11,407 bases of DNA from an uncultured Lachnospiraceae bacterium (GTDB lineage Bacteria > Bacillota > Clostridia > Lachnospirales > Lachnospiraceae). The stretch lies in the NCBI GenBank assembly GCA_902803745.1, contig CADCRB010000353.1, positions 1 through 11,407 on the forward strand, in the 5' to 3' direction. Both the position numbers and the translations under genes were made by a program. Below the pieces are notes generated by a model, which was not told the origin of the DNA, did not search any database, and saw only the letters and a program-made list of their open reading frames with translations. Shown in pieces: positions 1-6,941 of the stretch; the first letter of the stretch is position 1; each line of letters starts with the position of its first letter.

Positions 1-841
1 TGAGCACGCAACCGGCAAATCCAAGCTCCTCACCGGCGACCGCCATAATAAAATCCGTCTGCGGCTCCGATATAAAGTTACCGTTTTTGACAGAGCCTAC
101 CTCATTGGTCTTGTACCCCTTTCCGGTAAGCATTCCGCTTCCTATGGCAACTATCGAATTCTGCTGCTGATATCCGGCCGTATCCTGATATTTCTCAGGC
201 TGCAGCCACGCAAGTATCCTTGTCTGCTGGTAGGATTCAATGATCTCCTGATTAGGCTGAAGCACAAGGAAAATACCAATTATCACTACTGGTATCGCCA
301 CGGCGGCTACAGCGCCTATGATCCTGTAGGAAAGTCCGCCCACATAGAGCATTCCCGTAAAAATGACAACAACGACTATGCTCGTGGAAAGATCAGGTTC
401 ACTGAGGATAAGATATATCGGAACAGCCATAAGACCCATTATAGAAAACAGCACAGGAGCATTATTGATCTTCTCCTCCCGCTTTGAGATAAAGGCTGCA
501 AGAAATAATATAAGCAGTATCTTTGCTGTTTCAGAAGGCTGGATCTGAACACCTGCTACGACAAGCCATCTCTTGGCGTTATTTACAACCTCGCCGAAGA
601 ATTCCACGAGAAGAAGCAGTACCACAGCCATTATGTAATAGATCCATCCGAATTTCAGCAGAAACCTGTAACTGATAAGCGACACTACGAGCATAACTCC
701 CGCGCCGAGGATGAGCCCCTGTATCTGATGGCTCTGCACAGATTCCTTTGCACTTCCTATGATGATGATCCCATATACCGCAAGCGCCATCGATACTGCC
801 ACAAGCAGAAAATTATAGTTTCTGATGCTGTATCTTCCCAA
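1..841 (-). CDS. rodA: RodA, elongasome glycan polymerase (SEDS family), C-terminus cut by window edge
   Basis: Membrane peptidoglycan glycosyltransferase that polymerises lipid II for lateral wall growth together with PBP2. I translated it from a TTG at 841-839, preceded by AAGGAGGG five bases upstream; the first in-frame ATG is 17 codons later and lacks such a site. The 280 visible residues show several hydrophobic segments (about 10-30, 40-57, 66-82, 105-119, 131-147, 172-194). SEDS signatures follow: NAKRW (88-92) with QPSETAK (101-107), a SEPDLSTS stretch (148-154), GSGMLTGKG (234-242) and EPQTDFIMAV (259-268). Asp263 in TDFI matches the catalytic aspartate known from RodA. RodA rather than FtsW or SpoVE is inferred from the mreBCD-PBP2 neighbours and the GYQQQNSIVAIGSG region. 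The reading frame is open to base 1, so the last helices lie outside the window. It starts 21 bases after the PBP2 stop codon. Confidence 0.93.
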   Translation of the reverse strand, partial: MGRYSIRNYNFLLVAVSMALAVYGIIIIGSAKESVQSHQIQGLILGAGVMLVVSLISYRFLLKFGWIYYIMAVVLLLLVEFFGEVVNNAKRWLVVAGVQIQPSETAKILLILFLAAFISKREEKINNAPVLFSIMGLMAVPIYLILSEPDLSTSIVVVVIFTGMLYVGGLSYRIIGAVAAVAIPVVIIGIFLVLQPNQEIIESYQQTRILAWLQPEKYQDTAGYQQQNSIVAIGSGMLTGKGYKTNEVGSVKNGNFISEPQTDFIMAVAGEELGFAGCVL

Positions 842-846
842 AGCTG

Positions 847-854
847 CCCTCCTT
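847..854 (-). promoter_or_regulatory. Strong ribosome binding site of rodA, fixes a TTG start
   Basis: On the minus strand the sequence AAGGAGGG lies five bases before the TTG at 841. It sits in the 21-base gap after the PBP2 stop codon and is the main reason for choosing the TTG start. Confidence 0.8.
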
Positions 855-862
855 CATAATAT

Positions 863-3778
863 TTAGTCTACATATGCCTCGCTCATTTCCGTATCTGCCA
901 CTCCGGTAATGATATCTTCTGTATCCTGAAGCTTGAAGTAATAACTGATAATATCCTTTGTAGTGGAAGCGGCATTTGCTGATGTATATCCGTATGCTAT
1001 CCTTGTAGCTATTGCGATCTGCGGTCTGTCATATGGCGCAAAGCAGATAAAAAGCGCATGGTTCGGTCTGGTGGTCGTCTGCTGCGCCGTTCCGGTCTTT
1101 CCGGCGATTATGACAGGGAAATTCTTAAATGAAGCGTATGTGGAAGCTGCCTCCATCATACCCAAATGTATCGAGTCCCAGGTCGACTGCTGTATATTGA
1201 TATTATTTCTCACAGAAGGAGTATAATCCTCCAGGATGTCACCTCCCGCAGAGGTAAGCTTATCCAGTATGCTTATATTATATACTGTACCGCTGTTTGC
1301 AACCGCTGTTGCATATCTTGCCAGCTGGGTCGTGGTATAGTTGTGAGTTCCCTGTCCTATGGCACTACGTATCGAGTCCATGTCAGATACGTTCGGTTCG
1401 TTTTCGGGTATCTCCACCCCGCTCTTATCGGTAAGGCCGTACATATCACAATACAGCTTCAGCCTTTCGAGACCGAGATCCGAATTATACAGTCCGTTTG
1501 TCCCAAAGCTGAGCCTGTAGCCAACCTCATAAAAGAAATAGTTGCAGGAATTCTTTATCCCGCCTACAACGTTCAACGGTCCATGAGCCATAGGATAGAT
1601 CCAGCATTTAGGACTCTTTTCATCCTGCTCTACCTTCTCATATATACCTTCGCAGGTTATGATCTCGCCGGTAGTTATCACCCCCTCTTCCAGTCCTGCA
1701 GTTGTGGATATCGGCTTGAAGGTAGATCCGGGAGCTGTACGCTGCTGCGTAGCATTATTATACAGAGGAAGGGAAAGATCATTATTTATCTTATTAAAGT
1801 AATCCGCATCCACTGAATTTGCCATCATATTATCGTCAAATCCTGGATAGGTTACCATTGCCAGCACCTCTCCGGTATCAGGATCAGTCACAACAGAAGA
1901 GCCTGTGCAGGGGTCAAGTGCAAGCTGGGCCGGGGTTATCTGCAGATTTTTTATACAGCCGGTCATAAGCTCATAGGGAGTGATCGTACCGCTCACAAGC
2001 ATTTCCCTGCTTCCGTCCTCATCTGTGATAAGCTCCTGCTCGAAAAGGATCATACATATCTGAAAACCTGTGATCAGATCATCTCTTACAAGGTATTTAT
2101 AAAGAATTCTGGAAAACTTATTATCTCTCGCAAGCTCATCCATGATGAAGTCCGTAAGGGAAGCATACACTTCGCTTGTATCCGAGTATTCCGCGGTCTC
2201 TTCAGTTATTGATGTGATATCGATATATCCCCTGGCTATAGCATTTCTCAGATATTCGGACAGTGAGATTTCACCGTTCACCCATTCTGTCTGCACCTCA
2301 TCTCCCTCGGCAATAAGGCTTGGATCAAACACACGGATATTATCATCCTGCAGCATTGATACGATATAACTCTCATATTCCTGCATTTCAGGCGTAAGAT
2401 CATTGTAGATAGTATTACCGCCTTCAAGCTCATTTCTCAATACAGACAGAGTGCTCATAAGCTTTTCATCAAATATATGCTGCACCTCTTTTTCAGTCGT
2501 CCCGGCTGATTCAGACGCCATATGAGCGAGGTTGATCACATTATTGTTTATCAGAGCATAATAAACCTTGTCGATAGGGATAATGATATCCTTTGAGGTC
2601 TCATCTTCCTCATTGATATCAGCAGATCTCAGGTTTCTTATCTTGGATACCACAACTCCGGCTATCTTCTGCTCCAGTATTTTATATATAGCGCTTTGTA
2701 GATCAGAATCTATTGTAAGCGTAAGATTATTGCCGGCTGTAGGCTCAATTCTTTTTCCCGTTTCCGTAATCCGGCCCAGATTATCCACAAAGATCTCCTG
2801 ACTGCCTTTTGTACCCTGCAGTTCTCTCTCCATAACCTGCTCGATGCCGGCCTTTCCTACCATATCATTAAGCTCATAATGATGTGGATAACGCTGCTCT
2901 GGATCTGCTTCATTGAGCTGCGCCAGCTCCTCTTCGGATATCTTTCCTGTATAGCCCAGTATATGACTCATTGATGGATCATCTATATATACCCTTATGG
3001 TATCCTCAGCGATATCCACTCCCTGCAAAGTATCCTTATTCTCCATTATCTCAGCGACTGTGTTTTCGTTCACGTCCGTTGCAACGGTAGATGAGAGATA
3101 TTTTTGATAGGAATTGGAAAACATGGCCATCCGTATCCTTACAACCTTTAATATCTGTGACTTTGTAAGTCCGCCCATAGGCTCGAAATCATATTTTCCT
3201 TCATCATTTTTGGTATACAATCCGACCCCGAACATTTTCTTTGCGCAAAGATACTCCATTACATCATCCGGAGTGGCATTTCTCTCTTTTACCTTCAGTT
3301 CGTCCGTCCTGTTGTGTCCATAGCAGTCTGCAAGAAATCTCAAAAGTGCCGTTCCGCTCACGGTAAACTGATAATTACCGTTTTCATCGATGATGATATC
3401 GAAATCCATGGAATCAAGAGTATCCCCGTTGCTTTCCACTATATCGATAAGGGACAATATGGTATTATTCATATCCATATCTCTGGTGGAATTGGCGTCA
3501 TAGTTGTCCTCTATAGTCACGGAATAAGCCAGCTTATCCTCGGCAAGGACAACTCCGTTTCTGTCATAGATGGTCCCTCTTGTAGCCTTGATCGATTTTT
3601 CTCTTTCTATCTTAAGAGTGAAATTATTCTGATATTCCTCACCGTGTACGATCTGAAGCACAAAAAGCCGGTAGATCACAAGGATGGTGAGCATCATAAG
3701 GAAAACGCCCAGTATAAATATCCTGGAAGTAATAAGTCCAACGAGCTTATCGCTTATCTTTTTAAAACGATCACCCAT
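863..3778 (-). CDS. mrdA: Penicillin-binding protein 2 (class B transpeptidase) with a large insertion
   Basis: Membrane-anchored D,D-transpeptidase that cross-links glycan strands made by RodA during elongation. It is 971 residues long, against roughly 600-700 for typical PBP2. In order: a short cytoplasmic N-terminus, one membrane anchor (about 17-43), and a pedestal/dimerisation domain (about 48-350) with RGTIYDRNGVVLAE (67-80) and a VGKAGIEQ...LQGTKG stretch (307-325). An insertion follows at about 376-622. The transpeptidase core then resumes at DPCTGSSVVTDPDTGEVLAM. All three active-site motifs are present: STFK (Ser685, Lys688), SCN (744-746) and KTG (894-896, within AGKTGTAQQ). The start is ATG with AGGTGAT upstream. 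It lies 11 bases after mreD and 21 bases before rodA. The catalytic class is certain. Assignment to the elongation PBP2 rather than a divisome or sporulation PBP rests on the mreBCD-rodA context. Confidence 0.95.
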   Translation of the reverse strand: MGDRFKKISDKLVGLITSRIFILGVFLMMLTILVIYRLFVLQIVHGEEYQNNFTLKIEREKSIKATRGTIYDRNGVVLAEDKLAYSVTIEDNYDANSTRDMDMNNTILSLIDIVESNGDTLDSMDFDIIIDENGNYQFTVSGTALLRFLADCYGHNRTDELKVKERNATPDDVMEYLCAKKMFGVGLYTKNDEGKYDFEPMGGLTKSQILKVVRIRMAMFSNSYQKYLSSTVATDVNENTVAEIMENKDTLQGVDIAEDTIRVYIDDPSMSHILGYTGKISEEELAQLNEADPEQRYPHHYELNDMVGKAGIEQVMERELQGTKGSQEIFVDNLGRITETGKRIEPTAGNNLTLTIDSDLQSAIYKILEQKIAGVVVSKIRNLRSADINEEDETSKDIIIPIDKVYYALINNNVINLAHMASESAGTTEKEVQHIFDEKLMSTLSVLRNELEGGNTIYNDLTPEMQEYESYIVSMLQDDNIRVFDPSLIAEGDEVQTEWVNGEISLSEYLRNAIARGYIDITSITEETAEYSDTSEVYASLTDFIMDELARDNKFSRILYKYLVRDDLITGFQICMILFEQELITDEDGSREMLVSGTITPYELMTGCIKNLQITPAQLALDPCTGSSVVTDPDTGEVLAMVTYPGFDDNMMANSVDADYFNKINNDLSLPLYNNATQQRTAPGSTFKPISTTAGLEEGVITTGEIITCEGIYEKVEQDEKSPKCWIYPMAHGPLNVVGGIKNSCNYFFYEVGYRLSFGTNGLYNSDLGLERLKLYCDMYGLTDKSGVEIPENEPNVSDMDSIRSAIGQGTHNYTTTQLARYATAVANSGTVYNISILDKLTSAGGDILEDYTPSVRNNINIQQSTWDSIHLGMMEAASTYASFKNFPVIIAGKTGTAQQTTTRPNHALFICFAPYDRPQIAIATRIAYGYTSANAASTTKDIISYYFKLQDTEDIITGVADTEMSEAYVD
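1915..2653 (-). other. Insertion of about 250 residues within PBP2
   Basis: This is roughly residues 376-622 of PBP2. It sits between the conserved NLTLTIDSDLQSAIYKILEQ block and the start of the transpeptidase core (DPCTGSSVVTDPDTGE), which are normally almost contiguous. The segment is rich in acidic residues and looks mostly helical. It has no membrane segment and no motif I recognise. It is in frame, has no stop codon and shows no obvious change in composition, so it looks like a genuine part of the protein. Boundaries are approximate. Confidence 0.75.
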
Positions 3779-3783
3779 ACAAT

Positions 3784-3790
3784 ATCACCT
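3784..3790 (-). promoter_or_regulatory. PBP2 ribosome binding site overlapping the mreD stop codon
   Basis: Minus-strand AGGTGAT lies five bases before the PBP2 ATG. Its first base is the last base of the mreD TGA, so a ribosome finishing mreD stops on the PBP2 initiation region, which suggests translational coupling. Confidence 0.65.
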
Positions 3791-4293
3791 CATCCGTCTT
3801 CTGTATTCCTTCTTTCAAAGAGCAGAAGGATATTACGAACGGGTATATATACGATAAGGGATACAGCTATCGTATAAGCCAGCTCAGGCAGCATAAGATG
3901 GATAAAATAATAACCCATATTAAACCTGGCTCTAAGCATAAAGCCGGTAAGATAAGTCAATATGAGACATGCTGTGTCAGAGACAGCAATAAAAAGCAGA
4001 GGAAACTTAATGTCGTCAGGATAAAATACTCTGTTTAATGCACCGTTGGCATAGCCTATCAGCAGAAAAATAAGAGCGTTCATTCCTAAAACGCTGCCGT
4101 AAAAAATATCCGTCAAAAGACCGCACAGAAACCCTGCAAGCATTCCGTCAGTCCTGCCCTCCATAAAGCCCAGTATACTTGTAATGATTATCATGAGATT
4201 GGGCACTATACCGGCAAAAGCAATATAATGAAAAAGAGTGCTTTGCAAAAGGAAGCATATGATAATGGCTATCAATCCAATGACCCTCTTCAT
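3790..4293 (-). CDS. mreD: MreD, elongasome integral membrane protein
   Basis: Small polytopic membrane protein of the rod-shape complex that binds MreC and modulates the RodA-PBP2 pair. It has 167 residues, normal for the family, and is almost entirely hydrophobic with about five or six predicted membrane segments. Family features are visible: PNL after the first helix (31-33), then a glycine-rich stretch GMLAGFLCGLLTDIFYG (50-66), LGMNALIFLLIGYANG (69-84) and a short charged tail. No catalytic motif is expected. The ATG overlaps the mreC stop as ATGA (4 bases), so mreC and mreD are very likely translationally coupled. The stop codon runs into the PBP2 ribosome binding site. Confidence 0.92.
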   Translation of the reverse strand: MKRVIGLIAIIICFLLQSTLFHYIAFAGIVPNLMIIITSILGFMEGRTDGMLAGFLCGLLTDIFYGSVLGMNALIFLLIGYANGALNRVFYPDDIKFPLLFIAVSDTACLILTYLTGFMLRARFNMGYYFIHLMLPELAYTIAVSLIVYIPVRNILLLFERRNTEDG

Positions 4294-5159
4294 TCAGGCA
4301 GATTCTCCTCCTTCATCTCGGTTATGACCAGTACGGCATCAATATGCTCGAAGTCCACAACAGGTGTAAGGGTTCCTGATTTAGTAAGGTTATTCGGATC
4401 CTTTTCAATAGAATTGATAAAGCCGATGGCTATTCCGGGAAGATATCTGTCTGAAATGTTGCTGGTCACGATCTTGTCACCCACGGCAACCTCGTCATCA
4501 GGATCGGAAAGCTGTCCGAATTCTATGGTTCCGTCCTTTATGGATTCAAGGTTCCCATATACTATGAGATTGTCTGAAGTATTCAGCATTCTGCCTGAGA
4601 CATTACTCTGATCATCTATTATCGATCTGACCTGGGACCAGTTTGGTCCGGTTTTGGTAACAAGGCCGACAAGTCCCGCACCGGCGATTACATTCATTCC
4701 CTCTTTGATCCCGTCGTCTTCACCCTTATCTATAATAAATATGGAATACCAGTTGCCGGGATCCTTACCGGTCACACGGGCACCTATCTTGTCATACTCC
4801 TCATATTCGGAATCAAGATCAAGGAGTGCCCTCAGCTCTATAAGCTCAAAGCGGTTTTCTACCAGTCTGTCGTTTTCCTGGGTAAGCTCATCGATCTGTG
4901 CTTTCAATGCCTGATTTTCAGAAAGAACCTGCCTGACCTGCTTCAGATCATCAGCCCTGTGGTTTGCATAGGATGATATCTCAGTCAACCCTCTCTTAAA
5001 GGGCATAAAGGTATATCCGGCTATGCCGTTTAAAGCCGTGGGAACTGCGTCAGTCGTAAAAGAAAGAACCATAAGAATAATACAAAAGACGGTAAGTATA
5101 AGAAGGATATATCCCGGCGGTATCTGTATCCCTCTTCTTTTGATCTTAACCCTGGCCAT
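4290..5159 (-). CDS. mreC: MreC, rod shape-determining scaffold
   Basis: Bitopic membrane protein whose extracytoplasmic domain assembles and activates the PBP2-RodA synthase. It has 289 residues, typical of the family. A basic N-terminus (RVKIKRRG) precedes one membrane segment (about 17-36). A charged heptad-like coiled coil follows at about 70-112 (ENQALKAQIDELTQENDRLV at 81-100). The C-terminal beta-barrel domain begins near 122, with the family-typical DPGNWYSIFIIDKGEDDGI (133-151), VIAGAGLVGLV (157-167) and SIIDDQSNVSG (179-189). The ATG is five bases after the mreB TAG. The best upstream purine run, AGGG, is closer to the start than usual, so coupling to mreB is probable. Nothing looks truncated. 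Confidence 0.95.
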   Translation of the reverse strand: MARVKIKRRGIQIPPGYILLILTVFCIILMVLSFTTDAVPTALNGIAGYTFMPFKRGLTEISSYANHRADDLKQVRQVLSENQALKAQIDELTQENDRLVENRFELIELRALLDLDSEYEEYDKIGARVTGKDPGNWYSIFIIDKGEDDGIKEGMNVIAGAGLVGLVTKTGPNWSQVRSIIDDQSNVSGRMLNTSDNLIVYGNLESIKDGTIEFGQLSDPDDEVAVGDKIVTSNISDRYLPGIAIGFINSIEKDPNNLTKSGTLTPVVDFEHIDAVLVITEMKEENLPE

Positions 5160-5164
5160 GCACC

Positions 5165-6181
5165 CTATACTTCTTCTGTCATATCATCGATAGTATATGC
5201 TACCGACCTGAAGCTGGGATCCTTTATGATGCGGGCAAGACCGAAGGCCGCACTTTCCTGGGGATTGTCAGCTTTATTCACCTTAAGCGCGGTACCTTTT
5301 ACTATGAGCTCATCCAGATGAGCCAGAGAGGCTGACCCGCCTGTAAGATAAATGCCCTGTCTGTATATATCAGCGGAAAGCTCGGGCGGAGTACGCTCGA
5401 GAATTACCTTTATATTATCGACTATAACTGCCGCAGTCTCCGCAATGGTGCTGTCTATAAGATCCGTAGGTATGGACCGCTCCACGGGGAGTCCCGTGAC
5501 AAGATCCCTGCCGTATACGACTGCCGGCTTGTGCTGCGCCTCGGTAGCGGTCAGCTCGATCTTTACCTGCTCCGCGGTTTTCTCACCGACCATAAGTCCG
5601 AATTCCTTACGTATGATACCCCTGATGGCATCATCAAACTTTCTTCCGCCGGATTTTAACAGTTTGGAAAGAACTATTCCGCCAAGTGAGAGCACAGAGA
5701 TCTCAGTGGTTTCAAATCCTACGTCCACTACAAGCACACCCTGCGACGTCTTGACATTTATTCCCATTCCAAGACCGTCAGCCAGAGATTTTTCAGACAT
5801 CATGATCTTCCTGGGTTTCAGACCTGAATCCTTGATCAGATCATAAAATGCTCTTTTTTCGACCTCTGTAACATCAGTGGGAACCGTGACAAAATAATCC
5901 GCTCCGCCTCCCCTTCCGTCTGTGATCTCATTAATGAATTCCGTAAGGACTGTTGTCATATTGCCTATGTCAGCTATGACACCGTTGACGAGAGGATAGG
6001 ATACGGTAATATTCTGGGGTGCTTTTTCGAACATATCAAAAGCGGCATCACCGTAAGCGAAAAGAATGTCCTTTTTCATAAGGGCTATCATATTCTTTTC
6101 GTTAACTATGGCATCTCTGGCCGTATTATATATCTTAATATTCCCTGTACCGAGATCTATCCCGAATGCAAGATTACTCAA
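5165..6181 (-). CDS. mreB: MreB-family actin homologue with a divergent nucleotide site
   Basis: Bacterial actin that forms membrane-bound filaments steering the elongation machinery. It has 338 residues, matching normal MreB length. The phosphate-1 motif GIDLGTGNIKIYN (7-19) is good and the adenosine motif is recognisable as GIYLTGGSASL (276-286), with Ser where the usual LTGGGA has Gly. Two sites depart from consensus. The phosphate-2 loop reads DVGFETTE (153-160) instead of DIGGGTTE, and the usual EEPMAAA reads EKSLADG (130-136). The start is TTG at 6181-6179, overlapping the radC stop as TTGA; the next in-frame Met is residue 31, which would remove the phosphate-1 motif. MreB family membership is secure from sequence and from its radC/mreC neighbours. 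Whether it hydrolyses ATP like canonical MreB is uncertain, and a second, canonical MreB may exist elsewhere in the genome. Confidence 0.92.
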   Translation of the reverse strand: MSNLAFGIDLGTGNIKIYNTARDAIVNEKNMIALMKKDILFAYGDAAFDMFEKAPQNITVSYPLVNGVIADIGNMTTVLTEFINEITDGRGGGADYFVTVPTDVTEVEKRAFYDLIKDSGLKPRKIMMSEKSLADGLGMGINVKTSQGVLVVDVGFETTEISVLSLGGIVLSKLLKSGGRKFDDAIRGIIRKEFGLMVGEKTAEQVKIELTATEAQHKPAVVYGRDLVTGLPVERSIPTDLIDSTIAETAAVIVDNIKVILERTPPELSADIYRQGIYLTGGSASLAHLDELIVKGTALKVNKADNPQESAAFGLARIIKDPSFRSVAYTIDDMTEEV

Positions 6182-6864
6182 AATAAACTTCCCTCTTCTT
6201 TTAAGCTGTAATATCTGCCGTCGCCGATGATAATCGAGTCAGCCAGTGTGATACCGGATATCCTGCATGCCATATAAAGGCTGCGGCTGATCTCCCGGTC
6301 AGCTTCAGACGGCACCGGATCTCCGCTTGGATGGTTGTGAATAAGGATGATGTTTACGGCATTATGCTTAAGTGCTTCCCTGATGATCTCCCTGACCGGA
6401 ACCTGGGAAGAATTGACTGATCCTATCGATGCATGATAGTCGTCTATGCGGCGCATTTTTGTGTCAAGCATTAGCACATATACGTGCTCGGTCTCCAAAT
6501 GCCTCAAGTCCTGCATATAGTAAGCAGCGGCCTCTTCCACATGAAAGATCTGATCTTTCGAACCGTTTTTCTCACGCCAGATCCTCTTCGCTATCTGCGC
6601 GACACATATGAGCTGGATCGCTTTTACCCTGCCGATGCCCTCTATGGAAGAAAGCTCCGTGATATTCGAATTCAAAAGTCCGTCAAGACTTCCTCCCACC
6701 GCATTCAGTACATTGATCGCAAGAGACTTAACATCGGTCCCCTTTGTACCGGTTCTGAGGATCACTGCAAGCAGCTCGGCATCACTTAGCGCATCAGCGC
6801 CAAACTCCTCACACCTTTCGTAAGGTCTCACACTCGCAGGATACGACTTTAATCCTTTATTCAT
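6178..6864 (-). CDS. radC: RadC-family JAB/MPN metalloprotein
   Basis: RadC (YicR) family protein. Its name comes from an old DNA-repair phenotype that is no longer firmly assigned, so its biochemical role is unclear. It has 228 residues, full length. The N-terminal part carries the family block RPYERCEEFGADALSDAELLAVILRTG (13-39). A helix-hairpin-helix follows around 71-86 (SIEGIGRVKAIQL). The C-terminal JAB1/MPN domain contains the zinc signature HNHPSGDPVPSEAD (176-189), with His176, His178 and Asp189 as expected metal ligands and Glu124 or Glu126 as the probable upstream acid. The ATG at 6864 has AGAGAGG a few bases upstream. It is the first gene after the only sizeable gap and overlaps mreB by four bases. 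The radC-mreBCD order is the same as in Bacillus subtilis. Confidence 0.95.
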   Translation of the reverse strand: MNKGLKSYPASVRPYERCEEFGADALSDAELLAVILRTGTKGTDVKSLAINVLNAVGGSLDGLLNSNITELSSIEGIGRVKAIQLICVAQIAKRIWREKNGSKDQIFHVEEAAAYYMQDLRHLETEHVYVLMLDTKMRRIDDYHASIGSVNSSQVPVREIIREALKHNAVNIILIHNHPSGDPVPSEADREISRSLYMACRISGITLADSIIIGDGRYYSLKEEGSLF

Positions 6865-6941
6865 TTTACCTCTCTTTCTGCCGTTAAGGCTTAGGCGAAA
6901 AAGAGAGATATCTTAACCCTTCCTTTTACTAAAAAAGAATT
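6865..6941. other. 77-base gap upstream of radC, the only sizeable intergenic stretch
   Basis: The gap separates the lyase stop codon from the radC start. On the minus strand it is A/T-rich at first, then has a pyrimidine-rich run (TCTCTCTTTTTC), and ends in AGAGAGG, the likely radC ribosome binding site. A six-base inverted repeat, GTTAAG/CTTAAC (6883-6888 with 6912-6917), has a 23-base loop and no following T-run, so it does not look like an intrinsic terminator. I see no convincing -35/-10 pair. A promoter for the radC-mre-PBP2-rodA block would most naturally sit here or just inside the upstream gene, but this is inference. Confidence 0.4.

Noticed and set aside
1166..1816. Open frame of 216 codons on the plus strand inside the PBP2 gene
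   Set aside because: It lies fully antisense to conserved PBP2 codons around the active site. It is rich in Ile, Ser, Tyr and Cys as expected of an antisense shadow, and resembles no family.
863..3778. Possible fusion, frameshift or foreign domain in the unusually long PBP2
   Set aside because: The frame is continuous, all catalytic motifs are intact and in order, and the insert shows no visible change in codon or base use, so an in-frame lineage-specific insertion is the simpler reading.
3314..3877. Open frame of 187 codons on the plus strand over the PBP2 5' end and mreD 3' end
   Set aside because: It crosses two well-supported genes in antisense and has a composition typical of a shadow frame; no recognisable domain.
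5352..5846. Plus-strand open frame of 164 codons antisense to mreB
   Set aside because: Very high Ser/Thr/Pro content, the usual result of reading the complement of a real gene.
6883..6917. Possible terminator hairpin in the gap before radC
   Set aside because: The stem is only six base pairs, A/T-rich, with a 23-base loop and no T-run after it on the minus strand.
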